Positions 44,326-56,900 of a stretch of DNA of 64,000 nt are shown piece by piece. Source of the stretch: Symsagittifera roscoffensis (lineage: Eukaryota > Xenacoelomorpha > Acoela > Convolutidae); contig NC_087064.1 of the NCBI RefSeq assembly GCF_963678635.1, forward strand, positions 43,273,159 to 43,337,158. Reading direction: 5' to 3'. Positions within the stretch are counted from its first letter, which is position 1; every line of letters begins with the position of its first letter. Under the pieces are notes generated by a model, which did not search any database, was not told the DNA's origin, and saw only the letters and a list, made by a program, of their open reading frames with translations. The position numbers were made by a program, and so were the translations under genes.

Positions 44326-47150
44326 CTTTTATTGAAACGGAATTTATTCTGTTTCAAAAAAATATCGACTTATTATTTGTGTGCCGAAGTATTTTCGGCT
44401 TAGTTGTCGCATCGAATAATAGTGTTTTTTGCTGTACGCATTTTACAATGTAGTTAATTCTAGTGTTTTGTTTTACTTCTGCTGTTTGTTTTTTCTTTAC
44501 CTCGTATATTTTCGTTGTTTAAAAACTCTATTCTGCCCGAATGATTTTGACTTATATTTTATCGGCTTAGTGACCTAATTTTGAGTCGAGTCAAGGAATA
44601 CATGATTTTTATGCTCACTGGATTGCACAAATTGCGGGAATCTTAGTAGAAATGATAGTTCAAGTTTTTCATGATGGCGTTTTTTTCGACTTCATAAATT
44701 TTGGGCTGCATTAAATTGGCTTAATGTCGTTATTTTGCGTCTTTTGACGAGCGAAAATTGCGTTATGAGGGCAAGAGGAGCTATAAATTTTTCAATTATT
44801 AGTTTCTTGAATTTTTTTTTGTTTTCCTTTTTTTTTCAGCTCAATAAGTTTCCACCTACATAATATCCGCTGAGTGGCCTCATTTTGTTTCATTTGACGA
44901 AGAACTAAACTTTTTGTGTATTTTGAAGACGAGGTGGTTTTGTTAACTTTTTCAAATCTTAACTTACGTTAATTTTTTCGGCTAAGATATCTTCGGCTTC
45001 GTTGCAGCTTGGTAAATTTTCTTCCCATGCAAATTTCACATTATTTTGTCTTGGCATATTTTTGTTTCAAAACTAGCTTGATTCATTTTGAAATATCTAG
45101 TTTTTGCGACATTTCCGATTTTTCTATTTGTTTCAAACTTAGCTGCTTTCTGGTTATAAATGCATTCAACCATCCGGCGATATCTGGCCAAAGTTGCTGT
45201 AGCACCCATGCTTGAGACGACAGTGCTTAGGAAATCTATTCCAGTCGTTGCTGTTTTTTCTAGCAAGCGGAAAATTTCCGTAGTTAATGGTGCATGTATT
45301 TTATTTTCGATCCAGATTTTTTGGGCTTCAGTTTCAGTCGTTATCGACAAAACAATTTTTCAAACGGTTTTTTGACAAATGGGTTTTTTCAACTGTTTCA
45401 AATGTTTCTTTTCATTTGATTTTAAATCCTAGTCATTCACTTTGGTATCGCAAGTGGTTCGAAGATCAGCTTCACATCGGTGTACAAAGGTTGTAAGCGC
45501 TTCTCAAGCGCTGTACCGAACTGTACGTATTTGATTGCGCCGGAATGTCTAAAAAATTAAAACAGCATAACAATGTTGTTTTTGGCCGATTGACGGATAT
45601 GCGGCAAACTGTTTTTTAATCCTTCCAATCCGATCAGCAAAAATTAATTAAACCCAACTGTTTTACTACGTTAGCTCGCGATTTTTGTGTTATTTGAACT
45701 CTCAATTTTGCAAACAATTTTGAAATCTTTTAGGTATATTGAACAAACTCGTATTACTTTTTGTTCCGACAACTGTAAGCTGCGATGAACTTTGTACTCT
45801 GGTGTTTTTGTAGTACATGCTAAATCAGATGCCACAGATAATCCTTGGAAGGAGCCGAGTGCGTTATCACAAAGACAATTTAATCGCGATTCGAATCCGA
45901 CTTGAAATAATCCAGTAGCTTTTTCAGTGTAAAAAAATCCGTTGATAGTTTTTTTGTTTTAATTTCGAGCGAATAAAGCAAGCGATTAGGCTCAGAAAAT
46001 TTAATTTTATTCCAGGTATTTCATTGTTTTTGAAGCCTTCTTGACTACCAAAAACCTCAAAAGGCAGAAAATTTTGGGAAAGTTTATTTTAGTTGTTCTT
46101 TGGATAAATTTCAATTAATGGGAAAACAAAACAATTACGAAATCTTTTGTATAATTTTTGTCCAATCGTTTTGTCAAATTTTTTTACTCAAGACAGCTCT
46201 ATAAGAAAATTTCAAAATACTAATATTCCCGGAGTAAAACTAAGTTATTTTGTCTTATTTCCGTATTATAAGCCTGCTCGCTTGCTTCATTCGATCAAAA
46301 TTAAACCAAACTTTTTTAAATCAGTTTTTCTTTATTCTGAAGAAACTTTTCGAAAAAATCAGATTTTGCAGGAAAAACAAAAAAGTAAAAGCAATGTTTT
46401 GTTTTCAGCGTTACATAATCAATGTTTGTTTTTAGCTCAATCGATGCCTGCTTAAAGATTGTAGGCTTCTTTCGGCTTCGTAAGTTTTGTTTCTATCGTT
46501 GATTTAAAAAGTGAACGCTTTGTTTGGCATTTTCGCCGAGAAATAATTTTTTTGACATTTAGTACACTTTGTTTTTGTCAGCATTCTATTCTTTACATAT
46601 TATTTTTTGCATTTGTTGTATCGCAAGTGATGCAAGGCTTCGCTTCGTCTCTGTATAAAATTCCTATACGTTTTCAATGTTTTACAATTAAGTTTTTTTG
46701 TCTCTGGGTTCAGTTAAATTGTTTATTCGAAATTATCTTCTCCAGCTGCACTATTTGGCAGTTTTTTGTTTCGAAATTTTTTTGGCAATTCCTTTGTTAT
46801 TCGCAATTATTTTTTCTGTTTTTTAGTTTCTCAGTTGTAGTTAGTTTGTAAGCCGAGTTTGAGTTCTGTGCACGCGGAAAACCGGTTAAAACAATTTCTC
46901 AATTTTTGGTCCTGTTGTCTTTTCATTTAATTCATGATTTCACTCTGTTGTCAGTCAGCTCAATCTTTGGCTAGCTTTGTTCAATTTATACTTTGCTTCA
47001 AAAACGTGTACCGAAGATTTAAAAAAAAATTAGTGACGCTGTTTCATTATTACCGTTACCAGGCCAAACTGCGTTTTGTGAATTTTAAGCGGATTCCGCA
47101 ACATGCCAAAATCAAATCTTTGCGGAATCTACAACATTGCTAATTTTTTC
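44326..47150. other. T-rich non-genic region with decayed repeats
   Basis: Plus-strand pyrimidine-rich DNA with many 60-100-codon frames of low complexity (Phe/Leu/Ser). It holds two copies of the AATAAAGCAGGCGAGC core, at 45959-45996 (plus) and 46267-46303 (minus), which face each other. It may be the body of an old retroelement, but no motif survives. Confidence 0.45.
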
Positions 47151-47189
47151 CTGATCTTTTTTTTGCTATTTTGGGTTCCACAAACAGAC

Positions 47190-47600
47190 AGCTAAAACAC
47201 TGCATTGCTCAAAGTTGTCAAAGTTGCGGAATCGGCAACAGTATTTGCGAAATCTGGAACAATTTGTGAAAGCACAAACATAAATAAAATATAGGTATAG
47301 CAAAATTGAGCTGTTGTTGAATCCGCAACTGTAAGCGCAATACGCAAACTGTAAGCAAAATCCGCAATTTTTTTTTCTAGTTTTTTTTTATAGTTATGCC
47401 TTGAAAATCCCTAATGAAGTTAAATTTTATTGTGTGGGTCATCAGCCCAACAGTTCAATCTCATTTACTGCCAACAGTTTAAAATCACCAGTTAAATCTC
47501 AAATACGGAATGATTGCTCACCTGTCGGATCTCAAATACTGAAAGAATGAACATTTTACGATCTGAAGTACTAGAATGATGAACAACTTTCCGATCTCAA
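47190..47600. repeat. Two short degenerate repeats (GCGGAATCGGCAAC words; GATCTCAAATACTGA units)
   Basis: Variants of GCGAAATCNGGAAC occur about seven times at 47190-47370. Then about four units around TCTCAAATACTGAAAGAATG, roughly 40 bp each, occur at 47470-47600. Confidence 0.55.
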
Positions 47601-47638
47601 ATTCTGAGAGAATAAAAACAAAGTGAGATAAATTTTTC

Positions 47639-47875
47639 ATGGGTTATAAAGGTGAGTTACTAAAAGGTTTCAATATTCCCAACTCAAAAAGTGTACATTC
47701 ACCATTTTGCGGAGCTTACGACAAAATTATTGAGGGGACAAATACAACTTACGGAAATGTAAGTAGATTTCTATTTCATAATGGAACATGTTTCAAGACT
47801 CTGGAATATTTGAAGTCTCTGGAATCCGAAAACACCACATTGTGCGCCTATCCAGCGCACAATTTAGCCTCGTAA
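47639..47875 (+). CDS. Unrecognised 78-codon ORF with four N-glycosylation sequons
   Basis: MGYKGELLKG... carries NTT, NVS, NGT and NTT sequons and three cysteines in 50 residues, a density more like an extracellular protein than random sequence. There is no signal peptide. Strong donor-like sites (AAAG/GTGAGT at 47649, AAT/GTAAGT near 47758) lie inside it, so it may be an exon remnant or chance. Confidence 0.2.
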   Translation: MGYKGELLKGFNIPNSKSVHSPFCGAYDKIIEGTNTTYGNVSRFLFHNGTCFKTLEYLKSLESENTTLCAYPAHNLAS

Positions 47876-48179
47876 TGAAATTGTTTTGAAGTTTACTCGC
47901 TGACTAATTTTTCAATTCTGTTGAGAAGCATAAAAAATTGAAAACATTATCGAAAATTGATGATAAGCAGGTTTTTATTTTCTTTCGAATGCTTACTTAA
48001 TAAAAAAAATGATGATTATTTCTGTATAGTTGCTTCCATTTTTGCTGTGAATAAATTTTAGGGTTTTTTTCTGTGATTTTTGATTTGATTATAACTGAGA
48101 AATTTGCTTAATAGAATAGTTTTATTATAATTGAAGGAGTTTTTGAGTTCGACTCATTTTACGTTCTACTGACAAAAAG

Positions 48180-49690
48180 TTCAGAAAGAAAATACGATTT
48201 TTCTTTTTTTCACAAATGCCAAATTTGCATGGGTTCTAGTTTTTTTTGATGAAAACTAGTTTTTTGCGTCAAACTAGTTTTTTTGATGAAAAATTGTGGC
48301 AGAAATGGAGGAATGTTTTAAGCTTCCCCTTCAAAATTGAAATTAAAATCCATTATGAAGAAAGTGGGAATTATATTGCGGTTCTTTCGAATGGTTAGTT
48401 TTTTTTTATCTCATGGCAAATAGTTAATGCGGCAATAGATGCAAAGCTATGATTGGATTCTAAATTGAACGATCTAACTTTCGGAGATACTTTCAACACT
48501 GCAAATTTTAAAAAAAAATGTGAAGAACAGCAGTACTGAGTTTAGTTTTTGGAAATGAAGAACTCATGCTGTTTTGAAATGTATCTGTTTGGATCATTTG
48601 AGATCAGAATTTTAATGCATTTTTGACTAATTCTTTATTATAGCTTATTAGAAACTGTATCATTTTTCTGGTAAGAAATATTAGTTTTTCTAAAATACAG
48701 TGTGCAAAAAGCTGATTGAGAAACATTAAGCATTTTTCAACAGTTTTAACTTTGTATGTACAATTTAAAGTTGTGTATTTTTCCTTTCCATCTAATTTTA
48801 GTGGGGTGTATTTTCCGAGGCAAACTATACCCACCTTTTTGGTTTTAAACAGCCGACAAAATCAAAAAAGTTCTGCTCCATTTTTTTCACTAAGAAATTT
48901 TTGAAATCGAAGTAAATTTTTTATTTTTTGTTATTTAAGATCTTGAGTTTAAGCAAAATTTTTTTTAAAAATGACTTGAAAAATTTTCAGAAATTATAAT
49001 TTCAAATTTAGTTTTTATATCAATTTTTCAATAAAAATGGTTTGCTTGGAACTAAAAGATTTCAATGAAAACAAAAAATAGTTTTTGATTGAAAACGTCG
49101 CTACAAAAAGCTTGAAGTTTGAATTATCTTTCGATAATTTTTTGGCAAATGTTCTGTTATAATGACTAGTGGACACATCAATATAATCAACTGCGCATCT
49201 TAATTTCAATCACAGGTCTCAAATTTATTCAATGATTTGGAAATATAAAGTCTGGTTTGTTTTTTTTTTCGCGACGGTTGGTTTTGTTACAGGTCGGGTC
49301 TTATTTGGCATGTTGTTTTGAATCTGAACGAAATTGAATGTTGGTTCATTAAAATCTTGTCAAAAATCCAAAAATTAACACAGAAATTGAATAAATAGAA
49401 AAATTGTTTAATTAAATTACATCAAAGTTCTGTTGAAATTGCCTGGCAAGCAAACATGTTATAACATCACTCCGAGCGAATTAAATTGTCCTCAACGCTA
49501 GTTTTTCTGTCAGGGTAAGTGTCGTTAAATCGGAGAAAAAATTGTTTGTCCCGTAACAACTTTTTTTTACTAAAGACATTAGTACCATGTAATTGATTAG
49601 GCTCTTCCCCATTTGGTCTTAACGTAAGGCAATTGTTTTTCCCAGAGGTCTTATTTTTTGCAGATCTTGATTTTTTCAGTAGGTATGAGA
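48180..49690. repeat. Diverged 1.1-1.5-kb duplication, copy 1
   Basis: It shares, in order, TTTTTGGAAATGAAGAACTC (48547), TTTGGCAAATGTTCTG (49140), TCAATCACAGGTCTCAAAT (49205), ACAGGTCGGGTCTTATTTGG (49290) and CCCAGAGGTCTTA (49643) with 52100-53200. Non-coding. Confidence 0.65.
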
Positions 49691-50388
49691 AATTTTTTTT
49701 TGTTCAACTCGATTTTAATTTGCTCTCCTGTTTTCGTCGCTTATTTTAACGAAGCATGTTTTGTTTGATAGCAACAATTCTTACAATTAGTGAAGATCAT
49801 CACTCGTTCTGTTTTTTTTGGTCAAATTAACCGCTCGAAAATGATAACATTTTGCTATCGTTTTTTTTTCATTGGCTTATCAACTTTTTTTGTTTAGTTT
49901 GAGCAGCAAAAAATGATTGTTCTTAAGTATGCCTCATGTCAGTTCGGGTGTGTAAGCTTAAGTTTTGAAAATAATTGAGTAAAATGTTATGTCAATAGTT
50001 TCTGATAAAGTTTTTTTTTGTTGTCGTCTCAGTGGATTTTTATTTTTGCTCGAATTGCTTATTGGTCGCACAGTGCATAATAAAATTAAAAATTTGATGT
50101 TGGTTGCTGTTTCACGACTGTTTTTTTGAAATATAAATTTTCAAGTTTTTTCAATTTTTTTTTCAAAATTTTTTTTGTGCGTTAAATATCTCCATCTGTT
50201 CTTTTCCCTCTAGTTTGCAATGCTATAATTGCTTTGTATGACCCAACATCACCTCTGTGTTGCTGATTAAAATTGCTGAAGCATGTTTCATGCAAATTAT
50301 TTACGCTTGCTGTAGCGTAGAATCAAGAAAGTTTTCAAGATTCATTCAATAGTTTGCCTGAACTAGTTCGAAATAATTTATCAAAAAA

Positions 50389-50632
50389 CTTGAGACGGCA
50401 AAAAAACAGCGACTTGAGACTTTTTATTTGCAGGATCTGGAAAATTTGTCAATCTAATGGTTAGTTATAGGCCTATTGTGTGTTTGCTCATTATTTTAAA
50501 CAAACAAAAACTTGAGACGACAAAAAACAGCGACTTGAGACGTTTTATTTGCAGGATCTGGGAATTTTGTCAATCTAATGGTTAGTTATAGGCCTATTGT
50601 GTGTTTGCTCATTATTTTTAACAAAGTTAAAT
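50389..50632. repeat. Recent tandem duplication, 122-bp unit
   Basis: CTTGAGACGGCAAAAAAACA at 50389 and CTTGAGACGACAAAAAACAG at 50511 start two copies that differ at only a handful of sites, much younger than the other duplications nearby. Confidence 0.9.
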
Positions 50633-51819
50633 CGCCTTTTTTGTGCGCTCAGCCAATTAGATTGATTTCAAAAAATTTTGCAGCTATTGGTTTTTTCATG
50701 GTTTGATTCAGTTAATGGTATCGTATAAAAATTATTAGAGGATAATTCGTAGCTACTAGGTACAAATTTAAAATTTTGAATAAAAATTTTAATCATCTTT
50801 TGAAACCAAAACGTATAATTATGATAACTGAAATTGTAAAAAGAGCAAGCAACCTTTTGTATATGCAAAGGAGTGTAAAAAGAGAAGACGATTTTTCTAC
50901 AGACTTTGTTAAAGTACATAAAATCTTCTCAGTATAAAAAATTTTGCTTCGAAATGCTCAATTAAATCAATTGCATCTGTTTGCAAATTCTCTATACTGA
51001 CACTCGAAGCAGCTTTTTTCGATGAAAATGCGATTTCTATGTTACATTTCAAAAATGAATTTTCTAAAACCCAGAAATACTGTGTAGGAACTACTTTTTG
51101 TTTCGACCGTTGAAAATGAAGAAAATTTTTATATTTGGGTGAGTTTTTTTCCTTTTGTTGTCCAGGCAAAATCAGGTACCTCAAATAATCATCGGAATAG
51201 GTTGAGTGGTATAACAAATTAAAACCTTTTCAATCGTAGTTCGAAAAAAATTTTATATTTTCTAAAACATCTTCCAGTGTCGAGAAAAACCGGCTAAAGA
51301 GCTCGAGTTTTAGTCTAACTTCGATTAAGTAAAGCGATCAAGTAATATTTGATATGTATGAATATTTACCATTTAGGCTAAAACAAACTTGATTTGTTTA
51401 CAGAAAAAGCCAGTTTGGAAACTTCATTAAGCAATTTCTCGGCCCTAAAAATCTTCATAAAAATTAAAATTTTCATGGAAAATAGTTCGGAAAAAAATCT
51501 ACGCACAGCAACCGGCTACTCCAGATTTTTTTTGTTTTCCAGAAAAAAAAAAATAATATTCATCGGAGTGGGTCAAGTGATATATCATAATAAAGCCCTT
51601 TCAGTCGTGATTCGAATGATAAAAAAAATTTCGAATAAGGTCCTTGTATCGAGAAAAACTTTTTTATTATTATTTTTTTTCATTTTTATACTCATGTTTC
51701 CACAAAAAATTGTTTTCCAAGTTGTTTTCCTATGTTACTATGACTGTCTAATATGCTTATGTTCTGGCAAATTTTGGCATATTCGTTCTATAGGAGAAAG
51801 TTTGTGCGTTTTTTTGAGA

Positions 51820-51866
51820 CTATGGTCGGAGCATTCTGTGCTGCTTGCACAGTACTGGCTATTCCT
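51820..51866 (+). repeat. CTGTGC-TGCTT-GCACAG hairpin-core repeat, copy 2
   Basis: TATGGTCGGAGCATTCTGTG then CTGCTTGCACAGTACTGGCT parallels 11831-11880. The 161-codon frame 51394-51879 that crosses it is low-complexity and has no recognisable domain. Confidence 0.6.
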
Positions 51867-52099
51867 GCTAATTCCATGAATTTGCTGAAAACTTTAATCC
51901 CTTCGATATGGGAATTTTTTGACGAAGTTTAATAAAATGTGGACTTAAGTTAATTATGTTTTTTGGCATATTGTAGTTGAATAATGACTGATTTTCAATT
52001 AACAATGGTATTGCAACAAGTTACGTATTTTTATCCATTGTCAATCTATCTGTTGAGTGTGCAAATTTTGTGTGCAAATTGTTGGTGTTTGGATCTGTT

Positions 52100-53215
52100 G
52101 ACATTTTTTTGTCAATAAAAAGTTCCGCTTTTTTCAAAATTGACTATTTCGCATGGGTTGAGTTTGTCAATTTAGTTTGTAAGATATAAATTTGTGTCAG
52201 AAGTAGAATGCAAAGTGGCTTTTCTTAAAATGGGAAATATTTTGCGTTTTTTACTATTTTTCTTATCTCGTAGCATACAGTCTGGTGCAATTGGTGCAAC
52301 GTTTTGCTTTGCTGCTGATTTGAACAACATATTTTTAGGAAATTCTTCTTTGAACGATATATCATTCGCAGAATAAAGAAACTGAGAAAAAACCAAGATT
52401 AAGAATGGTTTTTGGAAGTGAAGAACTGCTGTTTTCGTTTTTTTCCTTTTTGGAGTAGCTGAACGTTGACAATTCAAAAGGATTTGAAAAACCCTGTTTT
52501 GTTTTGTATATTCAATCTCTCTGATAACTTCTAAAACAATGACTGACAAGAACATAAAAAATTGTTACGCCCACTATTTTGCTTTGTATGAAACAATTTT
52601 TTGTTATTCTTTGAAAATGGAGACAAAAACTTTTTGCTTTGAAAAGGCGGACAAAATTGGATCAAATTGACTCCAAAAAAGTTTGGCAAGTGTTCTGACA
52701 AAAGTTTTTCTGACAAAATTGTCAGAAAAAACTGACCAGAAAAAGTGTTTTTTAGGTTTAGTGTTTATCTAGTTTCTTTTTTGATACTGAAATGGAACTG
52801 AAATTCATACTCAATAGAAATATGGGACGCTTTTTATTGAAGTTTTTGGCATTAAAAAGATGAAAATTAAAACTTAAAGTTTGGATTTTTTTCTTTTCTT
52901 CATTTTTTTTGTTAATGTTCAATTTCAATTAATGTTTAAGCTCAAGATGTTCTGCTTCACACCTTAAATTCAATCATAAGTCTCAAATCTGCACATGATT
53001 TCTGAAAATAAAAAATCTTGATTCATTTCTTATTCATCTCGGTTGACTTTGTCACAGGTCGGGTCTTATTTGGCAGGTTGTTTTGAGTCTTAAGAGAGGG
53101 GAGTGTTGTTTTGTGAAACTGAATTCAATTAAATTTTCCAAAGAACTTAATTTGAATAAAAGTCTGAGTGGAACTTTTTCCCAGAGGACTTAGTAGAATT
53201 TTCTATCACTCTACC
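52100..53215. repeat. Diverged duplication, copy 2 of 48180-49690
   Basis: The same ordered anchors (TTTTTGGAAGTGAAGAACTG at 52412, ACAGGTCGGGTCTTATTTGG near 53055, CCCAGAGGACTTA near 53180) appear with deletions relative to copy 1. Confidence 0.65.
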
Positions 53216-53299
53216 ATGTTTCACTTTCAAATATAGGCGTACACTTGGTATCGCAAGTGATATGGGGCGACCTTTTGCTTCTTTAAAGAATACTGATTT

Positions 53300-53738
53300 C
53301 AGGGGCGGATCTAGGATTTTCTCGAGGGGGGCCGGATTTTCAAAAAAATTTCGAAAATTTTGACGACCTTGTTTTTCTTTTCAGGTCGACCAAATTGATT
53401 TTTCGAGCTCTCCCAAAGCACGGCTTTGTCCCAATTTTGGCCAAGTTTTTTGCGCCGCAGGCAAATTTTTGAAAAAACAGGTCAAAAAAGGCGTTTTTAG
53501 GCACTTTTTGGAAAATTTTGACCGAAAAATTGCGTTTTTTCGGCGCGCGGCCCCCCATCAAAATTAGTATATATTGGCGCCAAAGGCGCCTTTAGAAAAA
53601 TTTTAGGGTCGGTCGGCCAAAAATGGATTTCTTAAAAAGTATCAAAGGGGGGACCCTTTGGGTCGGTAGGGGGTCGAATCCCTGAGGGAGGAAAAGAGCG
53701 TCCGCCCCCACCACCGCCCCCCCCTAAATCCGCCCCTG
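53300..53738 (-). mobile_element. hAT-type MITE, copy 6 (longest, both ends intact)
   Basis: CAGGGGCGGATCTAGGATTT ... CCTAAATCCGCCCCTG with flanks ACTGATTT and AGTGATTT (7 of 8). At 439 bp it is the fullest copy and gives the family order in this orientation: A/T tracts, GTCGACCAAATTGATTTTT, GCGCCGCAGGC, CGGCGCGCG, TATATTGGCGCCAAAGGCGC, GGGTCGGTCGG, GGACCCTTTGGGTCGG, GGGTCGAATCCCTG. Confidence 0.92.
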
Positions 53739-53978
53739 AGTGATTTCATTGTCGTTTTTGTTGGTGAATACTCAAGACCATTTATTCATGCAGGAGCAAC
53801 TCACAGTCTGTTTTGATCTTTTTTTCTTTTTGGGTATGAGCAACTTTGCATTATTTTTTTCCAAAAATATGTCCACTCTCTCTAGTCATGATTGAAATTC
53901 ATTTCAAGAAAATCAAAATTGGGTGAGATCACTGTGTAATTTATATCTAGTATATGAAGTCGTCTTCTCGTGTGAGTA

Positions 53979-56900
53979 CTATAGTCTCTGGTATGCGACT
54001 GCCTTCTGGGACTCTATCTCGTGCATCTCTCCTGGTTCGTGGATGAGGTCTATCAAGTACTGTTTGGGGGGATATTTGGGACCCCCTGGGGGGATGTCAT
54101 CCATCAGGGTGGCCACATTCCACGCTCTGTTGTAGGAGCCTCTATCCAGAGTAACAGGTAGCATGATACGGTCGGCCAGTGATTTGAACAGCAGAGCTCT
54201 GGAGGTTAAAAGATATACATGAGAATAATTCTAATAGTCTATGATCTGACATTCAACGATTTTTTTGCTCAAATTCGGAGATTATCGAGAATGTTGAGAA
54301 AATTTATCCAGAACACGTTTGCGTTACATGCAGACAACACGGCAAATTATTCAAGGCTATAAATAGTTAGTGCATCTACATTTTCGAGAATGCCAAACAA
54401 ATTTAGGCGCATGTTCAATCCGTTGGAGTCTAATTACAGACAGTATTTTTTGCAGAATCAAATAGTCGCATTGTGAAAGCTTTTTTTTCGCCATCTTTAA
54501 CCCTCCTTTGATTCCAGTGGAGCTCTCAATTGAGAACTGCAATGGAATCAAATGCGGGTTAACTTTAAACACCAATCCTTATTATCATATATAGGCCGAG
54601 CAATATGGATGACGTAAATTGAACCGACCTGTGGTAGTAAGTGCCGGTCTTGATGAGACCGATGGGAATGACATTAGTCTTAAGATCTGTCTTCAGTTTC
54701 GCCATGTGCAGTTTCACAGGGAAGTTGATCATGTCCTCACGCGACACCTAAGCAACACAGAGAATCGAAAAGCGAACAGAGAACAAAAAGCTTAAGAAAC
54801 ACTTTTTGATTCATTATTCACTTTAGTTGAAAAAATTATCTGTAAGCCTTTCATCGTTAACCATTTTAAATTGCTCAAACGACTTTTTGGAAAAGATCAG
54901 TTAGGGAAAAAAGTGATTATAGACAAATTCATCCGTTTAGTAATAAGACTAAGGTTTCTGATCTTACCTGTCCGCCCATTTTGTCACAAACAAGTCTGGC
55001 CAGTGCTTCGATCTGTTCTTTTGTCGTCTGCAGAGGAACTATCTCTGTTTTCACCTGAAGCGACAATTAGTCTGAAGATGTTTCGTCTTAGGATCTTTTT
55101 TCTATGATAGATCAATTACTGACTAATTTTTAGTAGTGCCTTGACTATTTTTAACCTGTTTGATGATGTTTTCCAGATTGTGGTCTTCTGGGGCGACAAA
55201 AGTGGATGCGACGTTGTCTGCGGTGTCTGCTTCACTGTCCAGAGTGGCCGCTGTTCCTCCCCCATCCCCTCTACTCCCCTTCTCGGAGTCTGTCTTGCTC
55301 TTACCCAACTGCTGTTTACCCTTGGCCGACTTTGGATTGCCACCCTGCTGTTAACAAAAACTGAGCTTTGTTTTCCACTTCCGATTTTCTGAGATAATCA
55401 TAAATCTTTACAGTTTTTTAGCTATCATGCAACTGCCTGCAGCATACAAGATGATAAAGGTTACAGAAGCTGGTACAGGCTACAAACCTACAGTTTAGAA
55501 GCAGACATGAGTTACAGGCTCTATAAGCCAATCAGAGTAAAAAGTAAATCAATCATAATTTTAAATGTTGCTATCAAGGGCGGATCTAGGATGGGGGAAT
55601 GTGTACAATTTTTTTTAAAGTTTGAAAAATTTGTCAACTTTTGTCGAATGGATGTTTTGAGCTTTCCGAAATCACTTTAAAAGACAATAGTTGACCAAAT
55701 TTGTGCGCCGCAGGTGAATTCACATAATAAAAAAAAAACAGACCAAAAAAGACGTTTTGGAGGTTTTTGACCAAAGCTTTTTTTTGCCAACAGCGCTCCT
55801 TCAAGTTTACCATATATCGGCGCCAAATGCGCCCTTAGATAATTGTTAGGGTCTGTCAGCCAAAATAGATGTCTTAAAATAGTCTCTCTGAAAGATTTTG
55901 ATCCATAGTTATGTAAAACCTTAAAGAAAAAAAACCGAGGTGAATTTTAATATTTTTGGTTTCGTTATATTTTACCCAAGCGTTAAGGCCAAAATAGGCC
56001 ATCTGAATAAAAATTTAGGGTAAATTTTTTTATGTAATTTTACCCAAAACAATTTTTTCAGGTGTTTTTTAGGTTGTTCACCTTAATTTTTAGGGTACTC
56101 GGAGGAAAAAATTCGAAAAAAAATGTATATGTTTTTTTAGGTGTAGATAAGGTGGTACAACATTGCAATAAGACAATTTGAAGGTATTTCCACTTAGCTG
56201 CCCGCATCAGTAAAAAGAGAAAAAAATCGATTATTATAGAATTATACTTGTATTTTCATCAAAATTATATTTAATTATAAGATTATCTTTAAACGATTTA
56301 TAATCCATTCTAATGACAAAATTTTACGTGTCATTATAATATTTTATAATCAGTTATAATTGATTATAAGTTTTCCTAAAATCTCTTATAATATCTTATA
56401 ATCTATTTTAATCTCTTATTATCTCTTTCAATCTCTTATATTTAATTGAAATCTTTTATAATAGATTATAAAAAATTTTTTGTCAAAAGTCTCTAAAATT
56501 GAGATGTCCTGTCACTCTTTGGTTCATTTGAACACAGAAATTTACCACGAAACAAAAGTTTCATAGAGATCCTTTCATATTAGTTTAAAAAGATTCTTGC
56601 GGTAGGTGAAATATAACTCTTCTATAACAACCAGGAAACTAAAGCAGTGTGCTGATATTTTGCTGGTCAAAAAACTTAAAATGTGAATCATGAAACAACT
56701 ATAATCGAGAAGATATGAAAAAAAAAACGTTATAAATTTGAATTGATTTGAAAACTGCTAAAACAATTTTCCCATTTTTCTCATAAGCCAAAGTTTACGA
56801 AAAGCATAAGAGATAAGGAATTCAGGTGGAAGGTCGAAGACAAAAGGGGCAAACAAAAAGGATTATAAACAATTATAATCGATTATAATGGATTTTTTCT

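Noticed and set aside
51394-51879. 161-codon plus-strand ORF with hydrophobic stretches
   Set aside because: Composition is that of T-rich DNA (FLLLFFFIFILM), and it runs through a dispersed repeat shared with non-coding loci.
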